DNA of 57,240 nucleotides from Oscillospiraceae bacterium (GTDB taxonomy: Bacteria > Bacillota > Clostridia > Oscillospirales > Acutalibacteraceae), in contig SVOK01000010.1 in the NCBI GenBank assembly GCA_015066445.1, positions 1-57,240 on the forward strand. Reading direction: 5' to 3'. Shown here in pieces: positions 1 through 8,667 of this stretch. Made by a program: the position numbers and the translations under genes. Below the pieces are notes generated by a model. It saw nothing but the letters and a program-made list of their open reading frames with translations. It ran no database searches and was not told the DNA's origin. Numbering within the stretch: the stretch's first letter is position 1; the number at the start of each line of letters is the position of its first letter.

Positions 1-2
1 AA

Positions 3-146
3 GAATTAATTAAAATGATTAATAATAAAATAATTAGTATTATATTGTTAATACATATTTATCTTACGATATTTTTGATGATCGTTTACTTTATTGCCAT
101 TCTAATGTGGAGGATAACACAGGGGACGGTTCTCTGTCTTGACTAA
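3..146 (+). pseudogene. C-terminal piece of a small hydrophobic protein, partial at the window edge
   Basis: An open frame enters from the left edge and stops at 144-146. It encodes a strongly hydrophobic stretch (residues about 10-36 rich in I, L, F and V), as in a membrane segment, and its last dozen codons run into the REP-like repeat at 121. An internal ATG lies at 15, so it could also be a very short complete gene. No family is recognised. The AT-rich composition matches the two orphan membrane genes that follow, not the housekeeping genes after 1.8 kb. Confidence 0.3.
121..133 (+). repeat. REP-like repeat core, copy 1
   Basis: The 13-nt core AGGGGACGGTTCT recurs at 904-916. The same kind of sequence commonly flanks Y1/REP-associated transposase elements in Firmicutes (recalled, not searched). 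Here it separates fragments of accessory genes. Confidence 0.5.
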
Positions 147-346
147 CGGGGCGGTTTTTCCGACCCTACTCCCCCTCGGGTACTGTCTACGGCTTTACCT
201 ATGACAGCTTCGGCAGAAGCGATACTGTTAAGGTGGGCTCAAGAACTTTAAGCGATTATCTCTACGACTCTAAGGGCAGAGCGGATACCTTTACCGGAAA
301 AAATTTTTGGGGGTTCATTAAAAAAACTCTCAAAACGATTTTTTAA
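143..346 (+). pseudogene. RHS/YD-repeat protein C-terminal fragment
   Basis: The frame from 143 to the stop at 344-346 contains two tyrosine-aspartate type repeats: a GFTYDSFGR-like unit near 193-219 and a YLYDSKGR-like unit near 266-289. This is the signature of RHS/WapA polymorphic-toxin shells. There is no start codon or signal, and the reading frame is closed just upstream, so this is the tail of a much larger gene cut off by recombination at the REP-like repeat. After the second repeat comes a short lysine-rich end. GC content is clearly higher than in the flanking orphan genes, as usual for RHS cores next to exchangeable tips and immunity genes. Confidence 0.65.
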
Positions 347-363
347 ATAGAGGTGACTTGTCT

Positions 364-894
364 ATGAAAAACAAAAGAAACAATACCAAAATAATATATG
401 GTTGTATTTTAACATTGCTAATTATTGTTATTTATTGGTTATGGTTATTTTACACCACTCAATTATCTACAGTATCTAACACATATGAATGCAAAAAAAG
501 TATAACAAATGTTAAAGTTCATTTAGCAGCACATAGAGGAACAGATAAACTATTTATATATACTAATGAAAATTCATATATACTTGAAACGGGTTGGAGA
601 AATGAAGATAAAACACAAAAACTTGCAAAACAATTGCTTTCTATTAAAGAAGAAGTAATTTTTACAGTTCAAAAATATATCCCGAAATCTATTTTTGATT
701 ATAATTTTAAATTTGATGTATCAGAGCAAATAATAGATATGCGTAATAATGCTCAGATATATTATGATATACTAGATTATAATTCTTTTCAACGTCGTGA
801 ACGAACTTCGGGTATTATTTTTGGAGCTGTTTTTTCTCCCATCGTTTTTACTTTTGTGATTTTTATTCTATTATTCCTAAAAAATCAAAGGTAA
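364..894 (+). CDS. Orphan protein with two membrane segments (possible immunity protein)
   Basis: The protein has 176 residues from the ATG at 364, chosen because AGGTGA at 351-356 lies seven bases upstream. There is one N-terminal membrane segment (residues about 10-32) and one near the C-terminus (about 150-172), with a roughly 115-residue soluble middle likely exposed on one face. No family is recognised. Its position 18 bp after an RHS relic and its low GC suggest an immunity protein of a polymorphic toxin cassette. That is inference from context only. Confidence 0.6.
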   Translation: MKNKRNNTKIIYGCILTLLIIVIYWLWLFYTTQLSTVSNTYECKKSITNVKVHLAAHRGTDKLFIYTNENSYILETGWRNEDKTQKLAKQLLSIKEEVIFTVQKYIPKSIFDYNFKFDVSEQIIDMRNNAQIYYDILDYNSFQRRERTSGIIFGAVFSPIVFTFVIFILLFLKNQR

Positions 895-903
895 AAGGAG
901 ACA

Positions 904-951
904 AGGGGACGGTTCTGGATAAGACAGGGAAGCAAGAGAGCTGTCTCCCTG
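904..951 (+). repeat. REP-like repeat core, copy 2, with inverted repeat
   Basis: The core AGGGGACGGTTCT (904-916) is followed by ACAGGGA (924-930) and its inverse TCCCTGT (945-951), which can form a hairpin. It is the partner of the copy at 121-133 and lies between the two orphan genes. Confidence 0.5.
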
Positions 952-995
952 TTTTCCTTTAAAACTCATTAAAGTCGTAATAAGGAGATAATAAT

Positions 996-1493
996 ATGAA
1001 AATCACTAAATCTAAAATTATAAAAGCTCCCTTGATTTTACTAATTTTAGGTATTGTAATACTGATATTATCATTTGTTAATATACTTAGTCAAAGAAGA
1101 GATATAAAATTATCTAATGATACACTTGAGAAAATTTCCAAAATAGATTGGAATAATAGAGAAAAACTAGAACAAATTGGTTTTTGCGAATATGAAGAAT
1201 TATATTATGAGTATGTATATAATGATTATGGATATAGGCTTTATGTTTCAAAAACAGATGAAATTCCAACAGATTTGAAAAAATTTAAAAACATCTATAT
1301 TGAGGCAACCGAAACAGGTAGCGGTTTTTTAAGTCTGTATCGTATTAAAAATGAAGAAGATATAGTAACAAGAAGATATACTATATATATTGACGATATC
1401 AAAATTACTATGTTAGAAGATAACTGTAGAGATGAACCTTTGATTTTTGAAAAAACAATTAAAGCTATACATAAAAAGTACAGCACGTCATAA
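996..1493 (+). CDS. Orphan single-pass membrane protein
   Basis: This 165-residue protein has a positively charged N-terminus, one membrane segment (residues about 12-30), then a soluble domain rich in Tyr, Asp and Glu. An AAGGAGA site lies just upstream of the ATG. No family is recognised. It is AT-rich like its neighbour at 364 and bounded by a REP-like repeat, so it belongs to the same accessory patch. It may be a second immunity-type protein, but nothing in the sequence proves this. Confidence 0.6.
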   Translation: MKITKSKIIKAPLILLILGIVILILSFVNILSQRRDIKLSNDTLEKISKIDWNNREKLEQIGFCEYEELYYEYVYNDYGYRLYVSKTDEIPTDLKKFKNIYIEATETGSGFLSLYRIKNEEDIVTRRYTIYIDDIKITMLEDNCRDEPLIFEKTIKAIHKKYSTS

Positions 1494-1576
1494 AAAATAC
1501 AGGCGACGCTTCTGCGTCTTGATAGCTAAATACCGAAAAGACGGTTGCTAACGTCCATACGGCTGATAACTTTTTC

Positions 1577-1605
1577 TTGACATAAATTACCTTAAATAGT
1601 ATCAT
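1577..1605 (+). promoter_or_regulatory. Sigma-A promoter of the T-box operon
   Basis: TTGACA at 1577-1582 and TATCAT at 1600-1605 are separated by 17 bp. Transcription would start near 1612, immediately before T-box Stem I. Confidence 0.75.
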
Positions 1606-1614
1606 ATATTTAGA

Positions 1615-1845
1615 CTTAAATGCTTTGATGGGAATAAGTAGCTTTTTATTCTGGTTTAAGAGAGGGAGCGGTTGGTGAAAGCTCTATGAAGAATAAATTG
1701 TGAAGCTATCCCTGAGCAGCTCCCGAAAGGGCAGACGGCTGTCACCGTTAACTGACTTTGAGTGCAGAAATTATATTTTCTGAATTCGGGTGGTACCACG
1801 GATAAACTTTCGTCCTGAAGTCTTAGACTTCAGGACTTTATTTTA
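1615..1845 (+). promoter_or_regulatory. T-box riboswitch, specifier read as GCU (alanine)
   Basis: The leader shows a Stem I start (GATGGGAATAAGTAG, 1627-1641), the AAGAGAG kink-turn region near 1657, the distal loop GGTTGGTGAAAG (1670-1681), and the 3' strand GAA-GCU-A (specifier at 1705-1707) before CCTGAGC. The invariant T-box GGGTGGTACCACGG follows at 1788-1801, then a terminator. Uncharged tRNA pairing at the specifier and T-box lets transcription continue. The GCU reading relies on the GAA-NNN-A pattern seen in well-studied glyQ T-boxes; it implies control by uncharged tRNA-Ala. The class is certain, the specificity less so. Confidence 0.92.
1812..1844 (+). terminator. T-box regulated intrinsic terminator
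   Basis: An 11-bp perfect stem, GTCCTGAAGTC (1812-1822) with GACTTCAGGAC (1826-1836), is followed by a T-rich run. It is the off state of the T-box switch and competes with the antiterminator containing the T-box motif. Confidence 0.9.
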
Positions 1846-1860
1846 TTAGGAGGTTTTACT

Positions 1861-2343
1861 ATGAAATACGAAATTCTTAAATTATTGGCGCGTAACGCAC
1901 GCTTTACCTCGGAGGAAATTGCGACCATGCTTGATATTACTGCGGCAGAGGTTGAAAGTAATATTAAAGAGCTTGAAAAGGACGGACTGCTCAAAGGCTA
2001 TAAGGCTGTTATTGACTGGGAAAAGATGGACGGCGCTTATGTTTCTGCAATAATCGAGCTTAATGTAGTCCCCAAAGCAGGGCTTGGCTTTGAAGAGGTT
2101 GCTAAAAAAATAATGGCTTTCCGTGAGGTTGAGTCGGTATATTTAATGTCAGGTGTTTATGACCTTAACGTTGTGGTTAAGGGTAAAACGCTTCGTGATG
2201 TTGCTGCCTTTGTTGCAAAGGAGCTTGCTACTATTGACTCGGTAACATCTACAACCACTCACTTTGTAATGCGCAGATATAAGGAGCTTGATGTTGAGCT
2301 TATATCTACCGAGGAGGATAACAGGGGGCAAATCTGGGTATGA
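1861..2343 (+). CDS. Lrp/AsnC family transcriptional regulator
   Basis: This 160-residue protein has an N-terminal winged helix-turn-helix (residues 1-55; ARNARFTSEEIATMLD is the helix-turn-helix core) and a C-terminal RAM/AsnC ligand-binding domain (about 65-140). Length and order fit the Lrp family, whose members sense amino acids and act as dimers or octamers. AGGAGG lies just upstream of the ATG. Its stop overlaps the next gene's ATG by four bases, so the two are translationally coupled. With the upstream T-box this suggests double control by charged tRNA and by free amino acid. The sensed ligand is not visible in the sequence. Confidence 0.9.
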   Translation: MKYEILKLLARNARFTSEEIATMLDITAAEVESNIKELEKDGLLKGYKAVIDWEKMDGAYVSAIIELNVVPKAGLGFEEVAKKIMAFREVESVYLMSGVYDLNVVVKGKTLRDVAAFVAKELATIDSVTSTTTHFVMRRYKELDVELISTEEDNRGQIWV

Positions 2344-3515
2344 TAGATTATTCCAAGGTTTTAAATAAAACCGTTTCAGATATGAAGCCTTCGGGAATAA
2401 GAAAATTTTTTGATATCGCTTCAACTATGGAAGACGTAATCTCCTTAGGTGTGGGCGAGCCCGATTTTCAGACCCCGTGGCAGATAAGAAAAGCAGGTAT
2501 TGAGTCGCTTGAAAAGGGAAGAACAAAATATACCTCTAATAAGGGTGAAATAAAGCTACTGCGTGAAATATCCAAATATATGAAGCGTAAGTATTCGCTT
2601 GATTACTGTCCCGATAATGAGATTTTGGTAACTGTTGGCGGAAGTGAGGCTATCGATGCTTGTGTCAGAGCAATGGTTTCTGCAGGAGATGAGGTTATAA
2701 TCCCTCAACCGAGCTATGTTTGTTATGAACCTATTACAATGCTCGCAGGCGGTGTTCCCGTTATAATAAATACTAAAGCCGAAAACGATTTCAAGGTAAC
2801 TCCCGAGGAGCTTAAAAATGCTATTACCGAACGCACAAAGCTGCTTATTTTGCCATACCCCTGCAACCCGACAGGCGCTATTATGGAAAAGGAAGATATT
2901 AAGGCGCTTTATGAAGTTTTAAAGGATACAAATATAATGGTTTTATCCGATGAAATTTATTCCGAGCTGACCTTTGGCGGTAAGCCTCACGCTTCACCTG
3001 CGGCTGTAGACGGTATGTGGGAAAGAACGGTTACAATAAACGGCTTTTCAAAGGCATTTTCTATGACAGGCTGGCGCTTAGGCTTTGCCTGCGGTCCTAA
3101 GGAAATAATGAGTCAGCTGCTTAAAATACATCAGTACGCCATTATGTGCGCTCCTACAACCTCGCAGTATGCCGCTATTGAGGCGCTTCGCAACTGTGAT
3201 GAAGATGTTGAGCATATGCACAAGGAATATAATATGCGCCGCAGAATAATGGTTTCGGGCTTTAATAAAATCGGTCTTACCTGTCGTGAGCCCAAAGGCG
3301 CTTTTTATGCTTTTCCATCAATTAAATCTACAGGTATGACAAGCGAAGAATTTTGCGAAAAGCTCCTTTATTCCAAAAAGGTGGCTGTGGTACCGGGTAC
3401 TGCTTTTGGTGACAGTGGTGAGGGCTTCATAAGAGCTTCTTACTGCTATTCGGTTGAGCATATTACCGAGGCTATCAGAAGAATTGAAGAATTCCTTAAT
3501 GAAATCAAGGCTTAG
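2340..3515 (+). CDS. Class I/II PLP-dependent aminotransferase
   Basis: This 391-residue fold-type I aminotransferase moves an amino group between an amino acid and a 2-oxo acid. Visible landmarks are the cofactor-loop GGSEAIDA near 100, the NPTGA turn near 176, the D-x-x-Y segment DEIYSEL near 205, the PLP-binding lysine in NGFSKAFS (about K238), and a C-terminal arginine in GFIRASYCYS. Family members include alanine, aspartate and aromatic aminotransferases. The alanine T-box upstream makes an alanine-forming enzyme attractive, but substrate cannot be read from sequence alone. It follows the Lrp gene with a 4-bp overlap. Confidence 0.9.
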   Translation: MIDYSKVLNKTVSDMKPSGIRKFFDIASTMEDVISLGVGEPDFQTPWQIRKAGIESLEKGRTKYTSNKGEIKLLREISKYMKRKYSLDYCPDNEILVTVGGSEAIDACVRAMVSAGDEVIIPQPSYVCYEPITMLAGGVPVIINTKAENDFKVTPEELKNAITERTKLLILPYPCNPTGAIMEKEDIKALYEVLKDTNIMVLSDEIYSELTFGGKPHASPAAVDGMWERTVTINGFSKAFSMTGWRLGFACGPKEIMSQLLKIHQYAIMCAPTTSQYAAIEALRNCDEDVEHMHKEYNMRRRIMVSGFNKIGLTCREPKGAFYAFPSIKSTGMTSEEFCEKLLYSKKVAVVPGTAFGDSGEGFIRASYCYSVEHITEAIRRIEEFLNEIKA

Positions 3516-3524
3516 GGGTGGCTT

Positions 3525-3707
3525 ATGGATATTAAAATAGGCGATAAGCTTCAAATGAAGAAAAAACACCCCTGCGGTAATGATATTTTTACCGTCACCC
3601 GAATAGGAGTTGATTTCAAGCTTGTGTGCGATGGCTGCGGGCACGAAATAATGGTGCCCCGAACAAAGGCTGAAAAGTCACTTAAAAAAATATTGGAGAG
3701 TAAATAA
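3525..3707 (+). CDS. DUF951 family small protein
   Basis: This 60-residue protein has the conserved DUF951 pattern: a KKxHPCG motif near residues 13-19, then CDGCGH near 38-43 and a basic C-terminus. The three cysteines and histidines could bind zinc. Function is unknown for the family, though it is often found beside translation and replication genes in Firmicutes. Its last base is the first base of prfA's ATG, so it is in the prfA operon. Confidence 0.85.
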   Translation: MDIKIGDKLQMKKKHPCGNDIFTVTRIGVDFKLVCDGCGHEIMVPRTKAEKSLKKILESK

Positions 3708-4780
3708 TGTTTGATAAACTTGAATCGGTTGTAAACCGTTATGAACAGATAGGCGAGGAGCTGACTCACCCTGAGGTTGTTTCTAACAATGAGCTTTTCA
3801 AAAAGCTTATGAAGGAGCACAGCGAGCTTACACCTATTGTAGAAAAATACCGTGAATATACTGCGGCTAAAAATACCGAAAAGGAAGCACTTGAATTGCT
3901 TTCGGAAAGCGGTCTTGATAAAGAACTTAAAGAGCTTGCCGAAGAAGAATTAAAGGAAGCTAAAGAAAATATTGCAGTTTTTGCAGATGAGCTTAAAATA
4001 CTTTTACTTCCCAAAGACCCTAACGACGAAAAGAACGTTATCGTTGAAATAAGAGGCGGTGCCGGCGGTGAGGAAGCCGCTTTGTTTGCAGGCTCGCTTT
4101 ACAGAATGTATACTATGTATGCTGAAAGCAGACGTTGGAGCATTGAGGTTGTAAACGCAAATGAAACCGAGCTTGGCGGCTACAAGGAAATAAGCTTTAT
4201 GATTGAGGGCGAGGGCGCTTATTCACGCTTCAAGTACGAAAGCGGTGTTCACCGTGTTCAGCGTGTTCCCGATACTGAAACGCAGGGACGAATCCACACC
4301 TCAACCGTAACAGTAGCGGTACTTCCTGAGGCTGCGGACGTTGAGCTTGAAATCAACCCCAACGACCTTAAAATAGATACCTTCCGTTCATCAGGTGCGG
4401 GTGGTCAGCATATTAACAAAACCTCTTCGGCTATCCGTGTAACCCATTTGCCAACGGGTACTGTGGTTGAATGTCAGGACGAGCGAAGCCAGTTCAAGAA
4501 TAAGGATAAGGCGCTTAAAATTCTGCGTTCGAGACTTCTTGATGTGGCTCAGCGTGAGCACGATGAGGCAATAGCTTCGGATAGAAAATCTCAGGTTGGT
4601 ACAGGTGACAGAAGTGAGAGAATAAGAACTTATAACTATCCGCAGGGCAGAGTTACCGACCACAGAATAGGGCTTACTCTTTATAAATTAGAGCAGATGC
4701 TCAACGGCGATATTGACGAGGTTGTAGATGCGCTTATCACTCACTACAGAGCCGAGGCTTTAAAGGAAGAACAGGAATAA
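3707..4780 (+). CDS. prfA: Peptide chain release factor 1
   Basis: RF1 recognises UAA and UAG at the ribosomal A site and triggers peptide release. The 357-residue length is typical. The PxT-type codon-recognition region ([13 protein letters not shown]) and the catalytic GGQ loop ([15 protein letters not shown], Gln about residue 234) are both intact. It sits between DUF951, overlapping by one base, and the Sua5-CoaE fusion four bases downstream, so these are co-transcribed translation genes. Confidence 0.97.
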   Translation: MFDKLESVVNRYEQIGEELTHPEVVSNNELFKKLMKEHSELTPIVEKYREYTAAKNTEKEALELLSESGLDKELKELAEEELKEAKENIAVFADELKILLLPKDPNDEKNVIVEIRGGAGGEEAALFAGSLYRMYTMYAESRRWSIEVVNANETELGGYKEISFMIEGEGAYSRFKYESGVHRVQRVPDTETQGRIHTSTVTVAVLPEAADVELEINPNDLKIDTFRSSGAGGQHINKTSSAIRVTHLPTGTVVECQDERSQFKNKDKALKILRSRLLDVAQREHDEAIASDRKSQVGTGDRSERIRTYNYPQGRVTDHRIGLTLYKLEQMLNGDIDEVVDALITHYRAEALKEEQE

Positions 4781-4784
4781 TAAA

Positions 4785-6380
4785 ATGAAAACCGAAAAAT
4801 TAAGGCTGGAAAACGGTTATGATGAAAATATAAGCCGAGCCGCCGAGATATTAAAGTGCGGCGGTATAGTTGCAATTCCCACCGAAACGGTTTACGGTCT
4901 TGCAGCTTCTGCTTATGACGAAAATGCAATAAATAAGGTTTTTGAAGCCAAGGGCAGACCGCAGGACAATCCACTAATAGTTCACATTGCAACTATGGAA
5001 ATGCTGAGCGAAATTGCAAAGGATATACCCAATGTGGCAATAGAATGTGCGAAAAGATTTTGGCCCGGTCCTTTTACAATGGTACTTCCAAGAACGGATA
5101 AAACCGCTCCTGCTGTATCGGCAGGGCTTAGTACCGTTGCAGTAAGAATGCCAGACCATAAGGCGGCGCTTGATATAATAAATAAGTCGGGACTGCCGCT
5201 TGCGGCACCGTCGGCTAATACCTCAGGAAAACCGAGTCCTACCACAGCTTACCATGTTGAAAATGACCTTGACGGTAAAATTGATGCCATAGTTTTTGGT
5301 GATGAATGTGACGTTGGAGTAGAGTCAACAGTAGTTTCCTTTTGCTGTAACCCGCCAAGAGTTTTGCGCCCAGGTGCAGTAACGGTTGAGGATTTAAAGG
5401 AAATAATTCCTGATATTGCTGTTGATAAAGCAGTGCTTGCCGAGCCATCTAAAGGCGCTAAGGTGGAGTCACCGGGAATGAAGTATAAGCATTATGCTCC
5501 TAAAACCGAATGCTATCTTGTTGAGGGTAGTGGTGAGGAGTTTGCGGATTTTGTGAACGCCGAGGAAAACTGTCTTGCAGTTTGTTTTTTGGAGGACAGC
5601 GAAAGGATAAAAATTCCAAAGCTTGTTTACGGTAATGCTAAAAACGAGGCTACCCTTGCGCATACGGTTTTCTCTGTGCTTCGTGAGGTGGACGGTTTCG
5701 GTGTGAAAAGCGTATTTATTCACGCTCCCTCAAAGCAGGGAGTTGGGCTTGCTGTTTATAACAGGCTTATTCGTGCTACAGGCTTCAAGGTTATACATTT
5801 GAGTAAAACCGTTATAGGTCTCACAGGTCCTACAGGCGCAGGGAAAAGCAGTCTCAGATTTGTTGCTGAAAAAAAAGGCTTTTATGTTGTGGACTGCGAT
5901 AAAATTGCCCGAATTGCGGTGGAAAAAGGCTCAAATGGACTTAATGCTTTAATAAAAGTATTCGGTGAGGATATACTTTTAAATGATGGCAGTTTAAACC
6001 GCAAGGCTTTAGCTGAAAAGGCTTTTTCTTCGCCCCAAAATACTGAGCTTTTAAATAAAACGATTTTCCCCTTTATAAAGGAATTGGTTTTTGCTGAAAT
6101 AGAGAAAAATCGCAAGGTTATTTTAGATGCGCCAACCCTTTTTGAAAGCGGAATAAACAGTATTTGCCAAAAAACCATTGCAGTTTTGGCAGACCGTGAT
6201 ATCCGACTTTCAAGAATAATCGGGCGTGACGGTATCAGCGAAGAAGCGGCACTTCTTCGCATTAAAGCAGGCAAAAGCGATGAGTTTTATAAGAAAAATG
6301 CTGATTTTGTAATTTATAATAATAATGACAGTGAGAAATTTATAGCCGAATTTGAAAATTTGCTGTCAAGTATAGAGTGA
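4785..6380 (+). CDS. Fused threonylcarbamoyl-AMP synthase (Sua5) and dephospho-CoA kinase (CoaE)
   Basis: One 531-residue frame holds two enzymes. Residues 1 to about 340 are Sua5/YrdC: the KGRPQDNPLIVH motif, SANTSGKPSPT, and a C-terminal Sua5 domain entered at SPGMKYKHYAPKT. This half makes the threonylcarbamoyl-AMP used for the t6A37 modification of tRNA. Residues about 343-531 are CoaE: the P-loop GLTGPTGAGKSS (about 345-356), VVDCDKIAR, and the DAPTLFESG substrate region. This half performs the last step of coenzyme A synthesis. There is no stop, frameshift or internal ribosome binding site at the junction, which reads HLSKTVIGLTG. The two genes are normally separate; both halves look complete. 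Next gene overlaps the stop region. Confidence 0.9.
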   Translation: MKTEKLRLENGYDENISRAAEILKCGGIVAIPTETVYGLAASAYDENAINKVFEAKGRPQDNPLIVHIATMEMLSEIAKDIPNVAIECAKRFWPGPFTMVLPRTDKTAPAVSAGLSTVAVRMPDHKAALDIINKSGLPLAAPSANTSGKPSPTTAYHVENDLDGKIDAIVFGDECDVGVESTVVSFCCNPPRVLRPGAVTVEDLKEIIPDIAVDKAVLAEPSKGAKVESPGMKYKHYAPKTECYLVEGSGEEFADFVNAEENCLAVCFLEDSERIKIPKLVYGNAKNEATLAHTVFSVLREVDGFGVKSVFIHAPSKQGVGLAVYNRLIRATGFKVIHLSKTVIGLTGPTGAGKSSLRFVAEKKGFYVVDCDKIARIAVEKGSNGLNALIKVFGEDILLNDGSLNRKALAEKAFSSPQNTELLNKTIFPFIKELVFAEIEKNRKVILDAPTLFESGINSICQKTIAVLADRDIRLSRIIGRDGISEEAALLRIKAGKSDEFYKKNADFVIYNNNDSEKFIAEFENLLSSIE

Positions 6381-6391
6381 GGAGTGTTAAT

Positions 6392-7789
6392 ATGTCCGAA
6401 AAAACACAGGTTGAGCTGTTAAAGGAACAGCTTTTCAAAAAAAACGAAAACGGAAGACAAAAGGCAAGCGAGGAAGTCTTAAATAAGGCTGACGAATATT
6501 GCGAGGGCTATAAGGCTTTTTTGGATTCTGCAAAAACTGAAAGAGAGGCTGTGAAAACAGCTGTAGCTATGGCAGAAAAGGCTGGTTTTACCGAATTTGA
6601 GCTTGGCAAAAAATATAACGCAGGCGATAAGGTTTATATCAACAACCGTGGCAAGGCTGTGGCATTTGCGGTTATCGGTAAAGAAGCGGTTGAAAAAGGT
6701 GTTAATATTACTGCCGCTCATATTGATTCACCCCGCCTTGATTTAAAGCCTAATCCTCTTTATGAGGAGCTTGAGCTTGCTCTCTTTAAGACCCATTATT
6801 ACGGAGGAATTAAAAAATATCAGTGGACTGCTATTCCTTTGGCGCTTCACGGTGTGTTTGCTCTGAAAGACGGCACCATAAAAGAGGTTTCTGTGGGAGA
6901 AAGAGATGATGAGCCCAAATTCGTGATAAACGATTTATTGCCCCATTTAGCACAGGAGCAGAGCAAGAGAACTCTTAATGAGGGAATAAAGGGCGAGGAG
7001 CTTAACGTGCTTGTTGGAAGCCACCCATTTAAGAGCGATAAGGGAAGCGAGCTTGTAAAGCTTAATATTTTAAAGCTTCTTAATGAAAAATACGGTATTA
7101 CAGAGGAAGATTTCTTATCCGCAGAGCTTGAAATGGTGCCTGCAGTTAAAGCTACCGATTTAGGCTTTGACCGTTCGCTTATAGGAGCTTACGGTCAGGA
7201 CGACCGAGTTTGCGCTTATCCTGCACTTACTGCTATAATTGATATTGATATTCCTCAAAAAACTGCCCTTGCTGTTCTTGCTGATAAGGAAGAAATTGGT
7301 TCTATGGGCAACACAGGTCTTGAATCTGATTTCCTGCGCTATGTTATAGGCGACCTTGCAAAAATGCAAGGCGGTGACCCCACAGTAGCAATAAGAAATT
7401 CAAAGTGCCTTTCTGCTGATGTTAATGCAGGCACAGACCCCACTTTCCAGGAGGTTATGGAAAGAAGAAACGCATCATTCCTTAATTACGGTGTTGTGGT
7501 TACAAAGTACACTGGTGCCAGAGGTAAATCAGGCACTTCGGACGCTTCTGCCGAGTTTGTGGCAAGTGTGAGAAATATGCTTGATACAGCTGAAATTGTA
7601 TGGCAGTCGGGTGAGCTTGGAAGAGTTGACCTTGGCGGTGGCGGAACTGTTGCACAGTATATTGCTAATATGGGCGTTGATGTTGTTGATTTGGGCGTAC
7701 CTGTTCTTTCAATGCACGCTCCGTTTGAAACAACCGCTAAATTTGATGTTTATATGTGCTACAAAGCAATGTATGAATTTATGAGATAA
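6392..7789 (+). CDS. M18 family metalloaminopeptidase
   Basis: This cytosolic di-zinc aminopeptidase has about 465 residues from the ATG at 6392 (TGAGGAG at 6378-6384, seven-base spacing; a GTG at 6377 is less likely). Expected metal ligands are present: His in AAHIDSPRLD, Asp in GQDDRVCAY, the Glu pair in DKEEIGSMG, Asp in SADVNAG and the late His in SMHAPFETT. M18 enzymes remove N-terminal acidic or other residues from peptides. It is the last gene of the T-box to M18 run and is closed by a terminator at 7796. Confidence 0.92.
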   Translation: MSEKTQVELLKEQLFKKNENGRQKASEEVLNKADEYCEGYKAFLDSAKTEREAVKTAVAMAEKAGFTEFELGKKYNAGDKVYINNRGKAVAFAVIGKEAVEKGVNITAAHIDSPRLDLKPNPLYEELELALFKTHYYGGIKKYQWTAIPLALHGVFALKDGTIKEVSVGERDDEPKFVINDLLPHLAQEQSKRTLNEGIKGEELNVLVGSHPFKSDKGSELVKLNILKLLNEKYGITEEDFLSAELEMVPAVKATDLGFDRSLIGAYGQDDRVCAYPALTAIIDIDIPQKTALAVLADKEEIGSMGNTGLESDFLRYVIGDLAKMQGGDPTVAIRNSKCLSADVNAGTDPTFQEVMERRNASFLNYGVVVTKYTGARGKSGTSDASAEFVASVRNMLDTAEIVWQSGELGRVDLGGGGTVAQYIANMGVDVVDLGVPVLSMHAPFETTAKFDVYMCYKAMYEFMR

Positions 7790-7795
7790 TAAAAA

Positions 7796-7822
7796 ATGAC
7801 GGATATTATATCCGTCATTTTT
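7796..7822. terminator. Bidirectional intrinsic terminator
   Basis: ATGACGGATA (7796-7805) and TATCCGTCAT (7809-7818) form a 10-bp stem with a run of A before and T after. It serves both convergent genes, the M18 peptidase and birA. Confidence 0.9.
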
Positions 7823-8612
7823 ATTGTAGCTTTATACTGATTTCACCTGATGAAAGGTATTCCTTTTCACCGTTTTCGTATTCCACCAGCAAGCGGCAAT
7901 TATTATCAATTTCCAAAGCCAAGGCTTCGGGAGAGCTATTATTCTTAATTACTGTGATTTTTTTACCCAAAACGCAGGACTTAAGACGATAATCGTTTAA
8001 AAACTCTCTGCTTTCCAGATTTTTATAATACTTATAAAAGCAGTTAATAATTTCTGCGGCGAGCCTGTTTCTTAACGATTCCTCTTTCTTATCTGTCACA
8101 GCTCCTGCTATGCTTTTAATTTCACTGTGGTAGCCCTCTTGCGGCTCATATACATTAATTCCAATTCCTAAAACTGCCCAGTTAAATCCGCCTGTTTCGG
8201 TGTTGAGGGAGCCCTCGGTTAAAATTCCACAGATTTTTTTATTATCCAATAAAAGGTCGTTTACCCATTTAATCTGAGTTGTTTTGCCGCAAGTTTTAAA
8301 AACGGCTTCACTTACCGCTGTTGCAGCGGCGGCGGTTATCAGTACTGAATCCGTGGCGGGTAATGTAGGTTTCAGGAGAATACTCATATAAATCCCACAA
8401 CCCTTTGGCGAATGAAATTTTCTGTCATATCTGCCTCTGCCACCTGTTTGGGAATCGGCGATAATAACCGTATCCTCACGAGCACCTTGCTTTGCAAGCT
8501 CTTTGAGTAGGCTGTTAGTGGATTCGGTTTCGCTTAAAACGGTTATATTGAAATTTTCTTCGTTTTTTAAATAATTTAATATGCCCTCTTTTGTTAAGTT
8601 CAAGATAGCCAC
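7821..8612 (-). CDS. birA: Biotin--[acetyl-CoA-carboxylase] ligase, without DNA-binding domain
   Basis: This 263-residue protein attaches biotin to carboxylase carrier domains by way of biotinyl-AMP. The ATP/biotin loop GGRGRYDRKFHSPKG (about residues 57-71), KWVNDLLL and GIGINVY are present, followed by a C-terminal SH3-like cap. The N-terminal helix-turn-helix of repressor-type BirA proteins is absent: the catalytic domain starts within about 20 residues, so this is a class I ligase that should not regulate biotin genes. Confidence 0.9.
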   Translation of the reverse strand: MAILNLTKEGILNYLKNEENFNITVLSETESTNSLLKELAKQGAREDTVIIADSQTGGRGRYDRKFHSPKGCGIYMSILLKPTLPATDSVLITAAAATAVSEAVFKTCGKTTQIKWVNDLLLDNKKICGILTEGSLNTETGGFNWAVLGIGINVYEPQEGYHSEIKSIAGAVTDKKEESLRNRLAAEIINCFYKYYKNLESREFLNDYRLKSCVLGKKITVIKNNSSPEALALEIDNNCRLLVEYENGEKEYLSSGEISIKLQ

Positions 8613-8667
8613 CTCTTTTCACTAAAAACTGCGGCACCGCTTTTAAAACGGTGCCGCACATTAATAT

